This document shows positions 15,990 through 24,853 of a stretch of DNA of 64,000 bases, one piece after another. The notes beneath the pieces were generated by a model. It was not told the DNA's origin. It was given only the letters and a program-made list of their open reading frames with translations, and did not search any database. Position 1 is the stretch's first letter; each line of letters begins with the position of its first letter. This stretch comes from Bordetella sp. LUAb4 (lineage in GTDB: Bacteria; Pseudomonadota; Gammaproteobacteria; Burkholderiales; Burkholderiaceae_B): NCBI RefSeq assembly GCF_021325795.1, contig NZ_JAHPZX010000006.1, positions 186,001 through 250,000 on the forward strand. Reading direction: 5' to 3'. The position numbers and the translations under genes were made by a program.

Positions 15990-18325
15990 ATCCCGGCGAC
16001 GACATCCGCGACGCATCCCTGCTCGATCTGTTCCTGCTGGAAGCGCGCACGCAGGTGCAAGTGCTCAACACGGGCCTGTTGGCGCTGGAACGAGATGCCA
16101 GCGCCGCCGACCAGTTGGAAGCCTGCATGCGCGCGGCCCATTCGATGAAGGGCGCGGCGCGCATCGTCGGCCTGGAAGGCGGCGTGCGCGTCGCGCATGT
16201 GATGGAAGACCTGCTGGTCGATGCCCAGGCCGGCCGGCGCCGTCTGAGCGCGGCGGACATCGATCTACTGCTGCGAGGCGCCGACCTGCTGCTGAAGCTG
16301 CCCGGCATGGGCGCCGCCGATGCCATCCTGCAAGCCGATGCCTACGTCACCGTGTTGGCGGCGCATCTTCAAGCCGGTCTCGCGCCGGTGGGGTCCGCCG
16401 TTGGCGGCAGCGCTCTGGATAGCGGCCCGGTGACGTTCGGGCATCTGACCGAACATCTTGGCGCGAAGCCACCTCCCAGCCTCCTTGCCGGCGTTGATGA
16501 CCACACCTCGGCATCGGCACTCTCGATGGGCGCGGGACAAACACAGCAGCCCGCAACGAAGTCCAGCTTACCCGTTCGCCCGCAACCAGACACCGACCGC
16601 GACCTGCGCGTCAATGCCGAAACGCTGGACCGCCTGCTGGGCCTGAGCAGCGAAACCCTGGTCGAGTCCCACCGCCTGGGTCCCTTCGCCGCCTCGCTGC
16701 TGCAACTCAAGCGTATGCAGGAGCAGCTGTCCCGCACGTTGGCCGGGGCCGAGCATGCCCCGGCCGATGCCGACACCCTGCGCGCCACGCTGGCGCAGGC
16801 GCGCCAACTGGCCGACGCTTGCCAACAGACCCTGGGCGACCGCATGGCCCAAGCCGATCAATTCGGCTGGCGCATCGGCGACCTGGCGCAACGGCTCTAC
16901 GATGCTTCCCTGGCCTGCCGCATGCGCCCCTTCGGCGACACCACCGGCGGCTTGCCGCGCATGGTACGCGACCTCGCCCGCGACCTCGGCAAGCAGGCAC
17001 GCCTGGTGGTCCAGGGCCACGCCACGCGCGTCGACCGCGACATCCTGGAAAGACTGGATGCCCCGCTGAATCACCTGCTGCGCAATGCTCTGGACCATGG
17101 CGTGGAGCTGCCCGCGCAACGGCTGGCGCAAGGCAAGCCGGCGCTGGGCACCATCACGCTGGAAGCCCGCCACAGCGCCGGCATGCTGCTGATCGACGTC
17201 ACCGACGACGGCGCGGGTATCGACCTGGACCACCTGCGCGAAGAAATCGTGCAACGCCATCTGGCCAGCGCCGAAACCGCCGCTGCCCTCAGCGAAAGCG
17301 AATTGCTCAGCTTCCTGTTCCTGCCCGGCTTCACCACCCGCGACGCGGTGACCGAGGTGTCCGGCCGTGGCGTCGGGCTGGACGTGGTGCAGGACATGAT
17401 GCGCCAACTGCGCGGCACCGCCCGCGTCCACCAAAGAACGGGCGAAGGCGCCCGCTTCACGCTGGAAATGCCGCTATCCCTGTCGGTCGCGCGCTGCCTG
17501 ATTGTCGACATCGGCGATGAACGCTACGCCTTCCCGCTGGCCTACGTCCAGCGCGCCCTGACGATTCCGCGCGACACGATCGCCCAACTGGAGGGGCGCC
17601 AGCACTTCACCCACGAGGGCCGGCAGATCGGCCTGGTGGCCGGCCGCCTGCTGCTGCAATACCCGCCAGGGACGCCCCCCACTGGCGACGTTCCGGTGAT
17701 TCTGCTGGGTGACGCCACCCAAACCTTCGGCGTGGCGGTCGACCGCTATGTGGCCGAACGCACCTTGGTGGTGCAGCCCCTGGATCCGCGCCTGGGCAAA
17801 CTGCAGGACATCCTGGCGGGCGCCCTGATGGACGACGGCACGCCGGTCCTGATCGTCGACGTCGAGGACCTGCTGCGCTCGATCGAAAAGCGGGTAGCCA
17901 GCGGCGATCTGCTGCGGGTGGGTGACGGCACGCAAACCGAGGCCCAGCGCAGCAAGCGGGTCCTGGTGGTCGACGATTCCCTGACGGTACGCGAACTGGA
18001 ACGCAAGCTGCTGCAGAACCGCGGTTATGAGGTCGCCGTGGCGGTCGACGGCATGGACGGCTGGAACATGCTGCGCGCCGGCACCTACGATCTGGTCGTG
18101 ACCGATGTGGATATGCCGCGTATGGATGGCATCGAATTAGTGACGCGCATCCGCCACGATGCCCGCCTGCAATCCATGCATGTCATGGTAGTGTCCTATA
18201 AAGACCGCCCCGAAGACCGGCAACGTGGCCTGGATGCCGGCGCGGATTATTACCTGGGCAAAAGCAGCTTTCACGACGACGCCTTGCTGCAGGCGGTTGA
18301 AGATTTGATCGGACGCGCTCGATGA
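15986..18325 (+). CDS. wspE: CheA-type hybrid histidine kinase/response regulator WspE
   Basis: WspE autophosphorylates and passes phosphate to WspR and WspF. Domains in the 779-residue protein run as follows: Hpt with phospho-His H52 (AAHSMKGAAR), a variable linker, kinase core with N-box HLLRNALDHG and G-boxes VTDDGAGID and GRGVGLDVV, a CheW-like regulatory domain, and a C-terminal receiver (VLVVDDSLTVRELE) with phospho-acceptor D707 in TDVDMPRMDG. The CheA-plus-receiver architecture is typical of WspE. The gene overlaps wspD and wspF by four bases each, indicating tight translational coupling. Confidence 0.94.
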   Translation: MNPGDDIRDASLLDLFLLEARTQVQVLNTGLLALERDASAADQLEACMRAAHSMKGAARIVGLEGGVRVAHVMEDLLVDAQAGRRRLSAADIDLLLRGADLLLKLPGMGAADAILQADAYVTVLAAHLQAGLAPVGSAVGGSALDSGPVTFGHLTEHLGAKPPPSLLAGVDDHTSASALSMGAGQTQQPATKSSLPVRPQPDTDRDLRVNAETLDRLLGLSSETLVESHRLGPFAASLLQLKRMQEQLSRTLAGAEHAPADADTLRATLAQARQLADACQQTLGDRMAQADQFGWRIGDLAQRLYDASLACRMRPFGDTTGGLPRMVRDLARDLGKQARLVVQGHATRVDRDILERLDAPLNHLLRNALDHGVELPAQRLAQGKPALGTITLEARHSAGMLLIDVTDDGAGIDLDHLREEIVQRHLASAETAAALSESELLSFLFLPGFTTRDAVTEVSGRGVGLDVVQDMMRQLRGTARVHQRTGEGARFTLEMPLSLSVARCLIVDIGDERYAFPLAYVQRALTIPRDTIAQLEGRQHFTHEGRQIGLVAGRLLLQYPPGTPPTGDVPVILLGDATQTFGVAVDRYVAERTLVVQPLDPRLGKLQDILAGALMDDGTPVLIVDVEDLLRSIEKRVASGDLLRVGDGTQTEAQRSKRVLVVDDSLTVRELERKLLQNRGYEVAVAVDGMDGWNMLRAGTYDLVVTDVDMPRMDGIELVTRIRHDARLQSMHVMVVSYKDRPEDRQRGLDAGADYYLGKSSFHDDALLQAVEDLIGRAR

Positions 18326-19362
18326 AAATAGGCATCGTCAACGATATGCCGCTGGCGGTAGAAGCCTTGCAAAGGGCGCTCGCGCTCGATCCCGAGCTAC
18401 AGGTGGCCTGGGTGGCGGGCGATGGCGCGCAGGCCCTGGATGCCTGCGCGGCGCAACGCCCGGACATCATCCTGATGGACTTGCTGATGCCGGTGATGGA
18501 TGGCGTGCAAGCCACGCGTCTGATCATGGCGCAAACGCCCTGCGCCATCATCATCGTCACCAGCGACATGGACCGCAATACCTCGCGTGTCTTCGACGCC
18601 ATGGGCCATGGCGCCCTGGACGTGATCGACACGCCGCGCCTGGGCGCCGCCGACCCGCACGCGGCGGCGGCGCCCCTGCTGCGCAAGATCCGCAATGTCG
18701 GTTGGTTGATCGGGGCTTACGACCGCGGCCGCCCGGCCCAGGCCGCAACGGCCGCGCAACCCTTGGCCGCCGGTGCCACCCCCTACCTGATAGGCATCGG
18801 TGCCAGCGCCGGGGGCCCGCCGTCACTGGCCACGCTGCTCGGCGGTTTGCCGGCCGATTTCCCCGCCGCCATCGTGCTGGTGCAGCATGTGGACGCCAGT
18901 TTCGCGGCCGGCATGGCCAGCTGGCTGGATGAGCAGATCGCGTTACCCGTGCGCCTGGCCGTCAGCGGCGAACGCCCCCAGCCCGGTACTGTGTTGCTGG
19001 CGGGAACGGACGATCATCTGGTCCTGCATAATGACGGCACTTTGCGATATACGCGGGAACCGGCCGAAGGCCTGTACCGGCCTTCCATCGACGTATTCTT
19101 CAACAGCGTGGCCCGGCATGGCCGGGCACCGGCCATCGGCGTGCTGCTTACCGGCATGGGCCGCGACGGCGCCTTGGGCCTGCGGGCCATGCGAGAACGC
19201 GGCATGCTGACGATTGCGCAAGACCGTGCCTCCAGCGCGGTCTACGGCATGCCCAAAGCCGCCGCCGAACTCAAGGCCGCCGTGGAGATCCTGCCGCTGG
19301 ACCGCATTGCGCCCAGGTTGGTCGCCGCGCTAGGGACGGCCGCCAGCGTACAGAGAACATAA
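18322..19362 (+). CDS. wspF: CheB-type methylesterase WspF
   Basis: WspF removes methyl groups from WspA and damps the pathway; loss-of-function alleles in Pseudomonas give wrinkly, high c-di-GMP colonies. The 346-residue protein has a receiver domain with D53 (LMDLLMPVMDG) and a C-terminal methylesterase domain. The Ser-His-Asp set appears in GIGASAGGPP, VLVQHVD and LTGMGRDGALG. All key residues are intact, so the negative arm appears functional. It overlaps the end of wspE by four bases and precedes wspR by 12 bp. Confidence 0.94.
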   Translation: MKIGIVNDMPLAVEALQRALALDPELQVAWVAGDGAQALDACAAQRPDIILMDLLMPVMDGVQATRLIMAQTPCAIIIVTSDMDRNTSRVFDAMGHGALDVIDTPRLGAADPHAAAAPLLRKIRNVGWLIGAYDRGRPAQAATAAQPLAAGATPYLIGIGASAGGPPSLATLLGGLPADFPAAIVLVQHVDASFAAGMASWLDEQIALPVRLAVSGERPQPGTVLLAGTDDHLVLHNDGTLRYTREPAEGLYRPSIDVFFNSVARHGRAPAIGVLLTGMGRDGALGLRAMRERGMLTIAQDRASSAVYGMPKAAAELKAAVEILPLDRIAPRLVAALGTAASVQRT

Positions 19363-19374
19363 CAAGGAAGACAT

Positions 19375-20385
19375 ATGGAACCCGTCATGGATTACACCGG
19401 CGGATTGGGCCAGCGCCCGCAGAACGCGATGGTGCTACTGGTAGACGACCAGATCATGGTCGGCGAAGCGATACGGCGCGCCCTGGCCGATGAACCGAAT
19501 ATCGATTTCCACTTCTGTGCCGATCCGCACGAGGCGCTCCACGTCGCCACCCAGACCCGGCCCACGGTCATCCTGCAAGACCTGGTGCTGCCTGGCGTCG
19601 ACGGGTTGACGCTGGTGCGCGCGTATCGGGCCAATCCCGCCACGCGCGACATCCCCATCATCGTGCTGTCGACCAAGGAAGACGCCGTGGTCAAGAGCGC
19701 CGCCTTCAGCGCGGGCGCCAACGACTACCTGGTCAAGCTGCCGGACACCATCGAGCTGGTGGCGCGGATCCGCTACCACTCGCGCAGCTACCTTGCCATG
19801 CTGCAGCGCGACGAAGCCTATCAGGCCTTGCGGCAAAGCCAGCAGCAGTTGCTGGAAACCAATCTGGAATTGCGGCGCCTGACCAATTCCGACGGCCTGA
19901 CCGGCCTGGCCAACCGCCGTTATTTCGACGGCTATCTTGGCGCCGAATGGAAACGCGCGCTGCGCGAAAGACTGGACCTGAGCCTGCTGATGATCGACGT
20001 CGATCACTTCAAGAGCTACAACGACGCCTATGGCCACATGGCCGGCGATGAAGTGCTGAAGAAAGTCGCCACGACCATCGCCAATTGCTGCGACCGTTCC
20101 ACCGATCTGCCGGCGCGTTTCGGCGGCGAGGAGTTCGCCGTGGTCCTGCCCGGCACGCCAGCCGGCGGAGTGCGGCTGATCGCCGAGAAGATACGCCGTT
20201 CCATCGAAGCCCTGCGCATTCCCCATCGCGACTCGGCGACTTCGGAATGGCTGACCGTCAGCGTCGGCATGGCCACGTTGATGCCGGAACGGCTGGACTC
20301 CTTCACCCAGTTGATCGATGCCGCCGACCGTGGGCTGTACGAGGCCAAACGCCACGGCCGCAATCGGGTCATGGCGCAGGAGTGA
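19375..20385 (+). CDS. wspR: Diguanylate cyclase response regulator WspR
   Basis: WspR is the output of the pathway: phosphorylation by WspE stimulates c-di-GMP synthesis and biofilm formation. The 336-residue protein has a receiver domain with D69 ([12 protein letters not shown]), a coiled-coil linker near residues 140-170, and a GGDEF domain with an intact GGEEF active site at 250-254. The inhibitory I-site RSTD is at 241-244. AAGGAAG just upstream supports the ATG at 19375. A GC-rich hairpin near 20390-20425 lacks a T-run, so transcription may continue toward the RHS gene. Confidence 0.95.
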   Translation: MEPVMDYTGGLGQRPQNAMVLLVDDQIMVGEAIRRALADEPNIDFHFCADPHEALHVATQTRPTVILQDLVLPGVDGLTLVRAYRANPATRDIPIIVLSTKEDAVVKSAAFSAGANDYLVKLPDTIELVARIRYHSRSYLAMLQRDEAYQALRQSQQQLLETNLELRRLTNSDGLTGLANRRYFDGYLGAEWKRALRERLDLSLLMIDVDHFKSYNDAYGHMAGDEVLKKVATTIANCCDRSTDLPARFGGEEFAVVLPGTPAGGVRLIAEKIRRSIEALRIPHRDSATSEWLTVSVGMATLMPERLDSFTQLIDAADRGLYEAKRHGRNRVMAQE

Positions 20386-20567
20386 GGGCGCGCGGGGCCG
20401 GAAACAAAACCCGGCGCCCCGCAAGCAAGCAATTCACCCCCTACGGCGGGCTGGTCTGGCGGCTTTAGCGCCGGAATTCAAAAGAAGCGTGACGGTTTCC
20501 GAAAGCCGGTTTTACGGCGGTGCGTTATACAAGACGCTCCACCAAGCGGCTTCCGAGGATCCAAGCA

Positions 20568-23500
20568 GTGGCCACACTTTGCCCCGGCACACCAACCATC
20601 ACCGTTCGCGATAATCGCGGGTTGGATGTGCGCAGCTTGCGCTACAACCGCAGCGTCGACGGCGCGGTGGCGACGCAGTATGTCGATGCGCGGATGCATA
20701 ACGTTCTTGGCCAGCAGCTGTCGTCGCAGGATCCTCGTTTCTTCGGCGGCGCGACGCTGAATTTCCAATACACCCCAGCGGTGTCCGGCCAAGTGTTGAA
20801 GACGGTTAGCGTGGATGCCGGTACGGCCAAGACTTGCACCGATATCGCCAGTCAGTCCATCTGGCAGCGCAGCCAGGGACGCGATGCCGATATCCAATCG
20901 GATAACGACATCACCGTCCAGCTGTATTACGACGCGCTGGGACGATCCGTGCAACGCATCATGTCCCGCGTCGCCACCGCGGGTCAGATCAACGCCATGG
21001 CCAATGTCGAAACCGCAGTTCAGCTTGACGCTACGGTCGATGTCTCCGCCACGAGTCCGGTCAGCGACACTTCCGATATCTGGTGTTATGGCGATTACGA
21101 CGGGCCGCCTGGCGCCACCTACGATCCTATGGATATCAGCGATACACGCAATGCCAACCTGCGCGGGCAAGTGTTGCAGCATTTCGATACCGCGGGCCTG
21201 ATCGACATCGGCGCGCAGGGCTATGCTGTACAGGGCACCGCCTTGCGGCAGGATCGACGCTTCCAGGCCACTGCGTGTGACGCCACCACCCACTGGCAGG
21301 CCGGCACGCCGCCAGCGCTGTATGGCTTGAACAAGCAGTGGCTGGAGCCGGACACGGATCCGGCCAACTTGTATTCCACCCGATGGACTTACAACGCCTT
21401 GGGTCAGACGTTGACTCAAATCGACGCCAAAGGCCATCAGCAGCACACTGCATACGATGCCGCCGGCCGCAAATACTCCGCCTCGGTCACGCCTAACGGC
21501 GGCGCCCTCACCCCGGTGTGCGCGGGCATCACCTATACCGCAGCCGGCGCGATCGACACGCGCAGCGATGCCAACAACATTCAGGTCGCCTATACCTATG
21601 AGCCGCAGACGACGCAACGTCTGATCTCAATCACCGCCTCGCGCAATGCTGCCGGAGGAAATGCAGCGAGGAGATCAAGCCAGAGGCCAGCGAAGAGATC
21701 AAGCCAGGAGCAGCTGGCAAGCGAAGATAGATCACTCCACGCCCAACTTGTGCGGGCCAGCACCACACCGCTCCAGGCGTTGACCTATACCTACGACGGC
21801 GTGGGTAATGTCGTATCCCTGGCCGACAGCGGCGCCAGCGCGCAAGTCAGCTTCTTCCGCAATCGCGCGGTCACGCCGGATCGCGGCTATACCTACGATG
21901 CGCTGTACCAACTCACCAGCGCCACGGGCCGCGAGAACTATGTCAGCGACACACCGCAAGGCACCGACTGGCCTGGTGGCGGACAATTTAGTCCTTCGGC
22001 CACGCCCAACTATCGGCCCTATACCCGCTCCTATACCTACGACATCGGCGGCAATCTCACTGCGATCCGCAGTTCCAACTGGAACGGCGCCACGCCGCCT
22101 ACGCGAGAACTCGTGGTGGGCAGCGACAGCAACCGTGCCGTGTGCACGACCAATAATGCGGGAGCAACGCAGGCCAACATCGACACGTACTTCGACCTCT
22201 CCGGCAAGAGCATCTGCCTGGACGCCAACCGCAACCAGCCCATGTACTGGACCGCGCTCCACCAGCTTTACTGCGTCGTCACGACTTACCGTCCGCCTTC
22301 GGGCGGCACTGGCACTGGCACTGGCACTGGCGATTGGTCCAACTGCGATCGCGAACAGTATGCCTACGACGGCGGCGGCCAACGCGTGCGTAAATACGCC
22401 AGCAACTTAGCTAACAATGCCTGGAATTCTCTAGACACCCGTTATCTACCGGGCCTTGAACTGCGCGGCAACTCTGCCACGGGAGAAAACCTCGAAGTCA
22501 TCTTGCTCGACGACGGCGCACGTGTATTGAACTGGGCCGGCGGCGCAGGAAAGCCCAGCGACATCCCCAACCTGCAACTGCGCTACCAATACAGCGACCG
22601 CCAAAATTCCTGCCAAATCGAAACCGACAGCGATGGCAACATGATCACCCAGGAGGAGTACTACCCCTATGGCGGCACGGCAGTATTGGCATCGCGCAGC
22701 AATAGCGAGGCCAAGTACAAATACATCCGCTACTCGGGCAAGGAACGCGACGCAACTGGCCTCTATTACTACGGCCTACGTTATTACCAACCCTGGATAG
22801 GGCGATGGGTCAATCCCGACCCCGCAGGAACTGTCGACGGACAGAATCTTTACTGCATGGTGCGCAACAATCCTGTCACCTCGCAAGACCGGACTGGCAT
22901 GATGGCAGGCGCCTCCGATCCCGAGCAAGGGCCAACAGGCAAGAAATCGCGAGCTGCAGTACTGAGGGGGGCGTCATTCGAAGAGCCCCTCGCGCCAGAA
23001 ATTTGGGCGGACTGGGAATGGAAGGGGTATCTCAAACCCAGCGACCCGAACGCCGGGCCTGGAGCGACCCTTGATATCAGCCACCGTGATCGGCCTGAAT
23101 TCCAGATTGGGCATCATTGGGACAAACCCATCTGTCTACCGGGTAAGAAAGTAGTAGACAAAATATTCCATTTTCGAAGGAGTCAGTTCAACCTGACCAT
23201 TATGCGAACCTTCGACGAGGTACCTGGCACTGAAAAATTCTCTAGTACACAAGCCGCTACCTATTCGTCTGGGCCTGTTTTTCTGCGTGATGGCACCCGA
23301 GCCACTCCATCCTATGAAGAGCTCAAATATGCAGTGGTACCACTTGTGAGAAATATGGGGTCAAACAGAAAAACCAACTTTGCTGAGGTGGTACGGGATT
23401 ATTATGAGGACCCCGAGGGTGTACGGACGTCAGCGCGCGCTGCCCTTGTGCATTTAGTGGCCACTCGAGCAGCGGATGAGGCGGGGTTCGACAGGGGCAG

Positions 23501-24356
23501 GGGGGGAGGCGATAGCCATCGAGGCGATTACCATCGTGATTACGCCGCCATATGGAGGTGGAATAAAGCAAAAATTCGAGTCGTGGACAGGTTGCAAGCC
23601 CACATAGAGCAAGCGGGCCTTGATTTCAATGCTGGTCAGGAGTTTTTATACGGGTACCTTCGTAACGCTGAAACGAGAGAAGAGCTCATTGATAAAAGCG
23701 AGCCCCCTACGCGCAAACGAAAAGCTGGCCCTGCTGACGGGAGCGCAGCAAGCAAAGCCAGTCGCCGCGCTCATCCGACTACACAACGGGATGCCTCTTT
23801 ACCAGGTCCTTCCTTGGCGTTCGCACGGCCCCTTTCGCCTGTGGAGGTCCCCCGACCGATATCCAGCATGCAAGCACCGCCGGCGCATGCAATGCCCCAG
23901 CAGGCATACACGGAACAATTCTCCGCCCCACCCACGCCTATGCTCCCACAAGGCCCTCTTCGGGCGAACCCTCCAGCGTTTGGGATGCCTCAGTGGTCAT
24001 CCATGAACGACTTCTGGCCTTCCACGCCCATGCTCCAACAAGAACTGGAAACGCTCTCTTCTCCCGCAGCGTTGGCCACCCTTGATCCGGGCAATACGCC
24101 TGCGACGCAGCCACACGCTTACTGGGGCGATCCCTTTGGGGCAGGCCCTTCGCACGCATCGTTGTCCCCTTTCAACCCGTGGCAGCAAGCCATGCCAGCG
24201 CAGCCGGCCCAGCCGTTCGGTGCCCCGATACCCAGGCAAATCATGGCCCAGGGACAGGCTCTCGAGAACTTATTACCCGACGAATACGATCCAACCCTTT
24301 TTCTCAACTGGACTGGCCCCTGGCAGGATTTTTCGCAACAGCCGCCGGGGCAATAA
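20568..24356 (+). CDS. TccC-like RHS-repeat toxin with novel C-terminal domain
   Basis: The 1262-residue product resembles the C component of Tc insecticidal toxin complexes. The N-terminus has TPTITVRDNRGLDVRSLRYN, YD-repeats follow, and the RHS core ends in YSGKERDATGLYYYGLRYY and NPDPAGTVDGQNLY. The core-ending SQDRTGM has its Asp at residue 774, likely part of the self-cleavage site. The remaining 484 residues have lower GC and match no toxin I recognise. They contain a bipartite nuclear-localisation-like segment (RKRK at 1049-1052, KASRR at 1063-1067), a Pro/Gln-rich tail with repeated TPML, and an acidic-hydrophobic end (LLPDEYDPTLFLNW). No TcA or TcB partner and no immunity gene is adjacent. 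I start at the GTG at 20568, which has gaggat eight bases upstream and matches TccC N-termini; the frame opens at 20520. Confidence 0.85.
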   Translation: MATLCPGTPTITVRDNRGLDVRSLRYNRSVDGAVATQYVDARMHNVLGQQLSSQDPRFFGGATLNFQYTPAVSGQVLKTVSVDAGTAKTCTDIASQSIWQRSQGRDADIQSDNDITVQLYYDALGRSVQRIMSRVATAGQINAMANVETAVQLDATVDVSATSPVSDTSDIWCYGDYDGPPGATYDPMDISDTRNANLRGQVLQHFDTAGLIDIGAQGYAVQGTALRQDRRFQATACDATTHWQAGTPPALYGLNKQWLEPDTDPANLYSTRWTYNALGQTLTQIDAKGHQQHTAYDAAGRKYSASVTPNGGALTPVCAGITYTAAGAIDTRSDANNIQVAYTYEPQTTQRLISITASRNAAGGNAARRSSQRPAKRSSQEQLASEDRSLHAQLVRASTTPLQALTYTYDGVGNVVSLADSGASAQVSFFRNRAVTPDRGYTYDALYQLTSATGRENYVSDTPQGTDWPGGGQFSPSATPNYRPYTRSYTYDIGGNLTAIRSSNWNGATPPTRELVVGSDSNRAVCTTNNAGATQANIDTYFDLSGKSICLDANRNQPMYWTALHQLYCVVTTYRPPSGGTGTGTGTGDWSNCDREQYAYDGGGQRVRKYASNLANNAWNSLDTRYLPGLELRGNSATGENLEVILLDDGARVLNWAGGAGKPSDIPNLQLRYQYSDRQNSCQIETDSDGNMITQEEYYPYGGTAVLASRSNSEAKYKYIRYSGKERDATGLYYYGLRYYQPWIGRWVNPDPAGTVDGQNLYCMVRNNPVTSQDRTGMMAGASDPEQGPTGKKSRAAVLRGASFEEPLAPEIWADWEWKGYLKPSDPNAGPGATLDISHRDRPEFQIGHHWDKPICLPGKKVVDKIFHFRRSQFNLTIMRTFDEVPGTEKFSSTQAATYSSGPVFLRDGTRATPSYEELKYAVVPLVRNMGSNRKTNFAEVVRDYYEDPEGVRTSARAALVHLVATRAADEAGFDRGRGGGDSHRGDYHRDYAAIWRWNKAKIRVVDRLQAHIEQAGLDFNAGQEFLYGYLRNAETREELIDKSEPPTRKRKAGPADGSAASKASRRAHPTTQRDASLPGPSLAFARPLSPVEVPRPISSMQAPPAHAMPQQAYTEQFSAPPTPMLPQGPLRANPPAFGMPQWSSMNDFWPSTPMLQQELETLSSPAALATLDPGNTPATQPHAYWGDPFGAGPSHASLSPFNPWQQAMPAQPAQPFGAPIPRQIMAQGQALENLLPDEYDPTLFLNWTGPWQDFSQQPPGQ
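22305..22328 (+). repeat. Hexanucleotide repeat inside the RHS gene
   Basis: Four perfect copies of ggcact encode Gly-Thr repeats within the RHS core. A second duplicated stretch of about 24 bp near 21660-21735 (agcgaggagatcaagccag-like) encodes a basic, Ser-rich insertion that interrupts the YD-repeat region. Confidence 0.75.
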
Positions 24357-24382
24357 ACCCCGTGCGCGCCAGCCGGGCTGAA

Positions 24383-24853
24383 TCAGAGAAACCGATCCAG
24401 CAACTTGCGGCTCGGCTTGTCCATCGTGGACAGATCACGGACCAGGTAATGGATGCCGTGGCTGTCGGCGATCAATAGCGTATGCGCACCCAGGCGGCGG
24501 ATGTCTTCCTCGCCGCGCAGCACGAAGGTGGTCGGCCCCCGATCGGTCATGACGTCCCAGCTGCTGGGCGTGGCATAACCCTGCACCGCGACAATGCGCT
24601 GGATCTCCGGCATGAATTCCCGGCTGGCCAGTTCTTCACGCAATAGCGCGGCGACATCCACCGGCAGGTCTTCAAGACGTTCGATCCAGACGACCTCATG
24701 GCCTTCCGCATCAACCAGCGACAGCCCGCGGTCAGGGTCGCTGATGGGAAAGGCGCGCACCGGCAGCACGCCTTCGCGCACGCTGCCGTCGCCGCCGGTA
24801 TGGACCAGCCGCCCCTGGGCGTTGCGATGCAATGTGAAAGCGGTTGAACTCAT
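24383..24853 (-). CDS. DUF1854 protein, cyanophycin-associated
   Basis: The 156-residue protein matches DUF1854, a family commonly paired with an ABC transporter beside cyanophycin synthetase genes in betaproteobacteria. Recognisable segments are VRAFPISDPDRGLSLVDAEG, LREELASREFMPEIQRI and WDVMTDRGPTTFVLRGEEDI. No catalytic motif, signal peptide or membrane segment is visible, so it is probably cytoplasmic and of unknown function. Its start overlaps the ABC transporter stop by four bases, so the two are translationally coupled. Confidence 0.82.
   Translation of the reverse strand: MSSTAFTLHRNAQGRLVHTGGDGSVREGVLPVRAFPISDPDRGLSLVDAEGHEVVWIERLEDLPVDVAALLREELASREFMPEIQRIVAVQGYATPSSWDVMTDRGPTTFVLRGEEDIRRLGAHTLLIADSHGIHYLVRDLSTMDKPSRKLLDRFL

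Noticed and set aside
20386-20567. hrp box before the TccC-like gene
   Set aside because: Only GGAAAC and GGAATT are present, with no properly spaced CCAC element.
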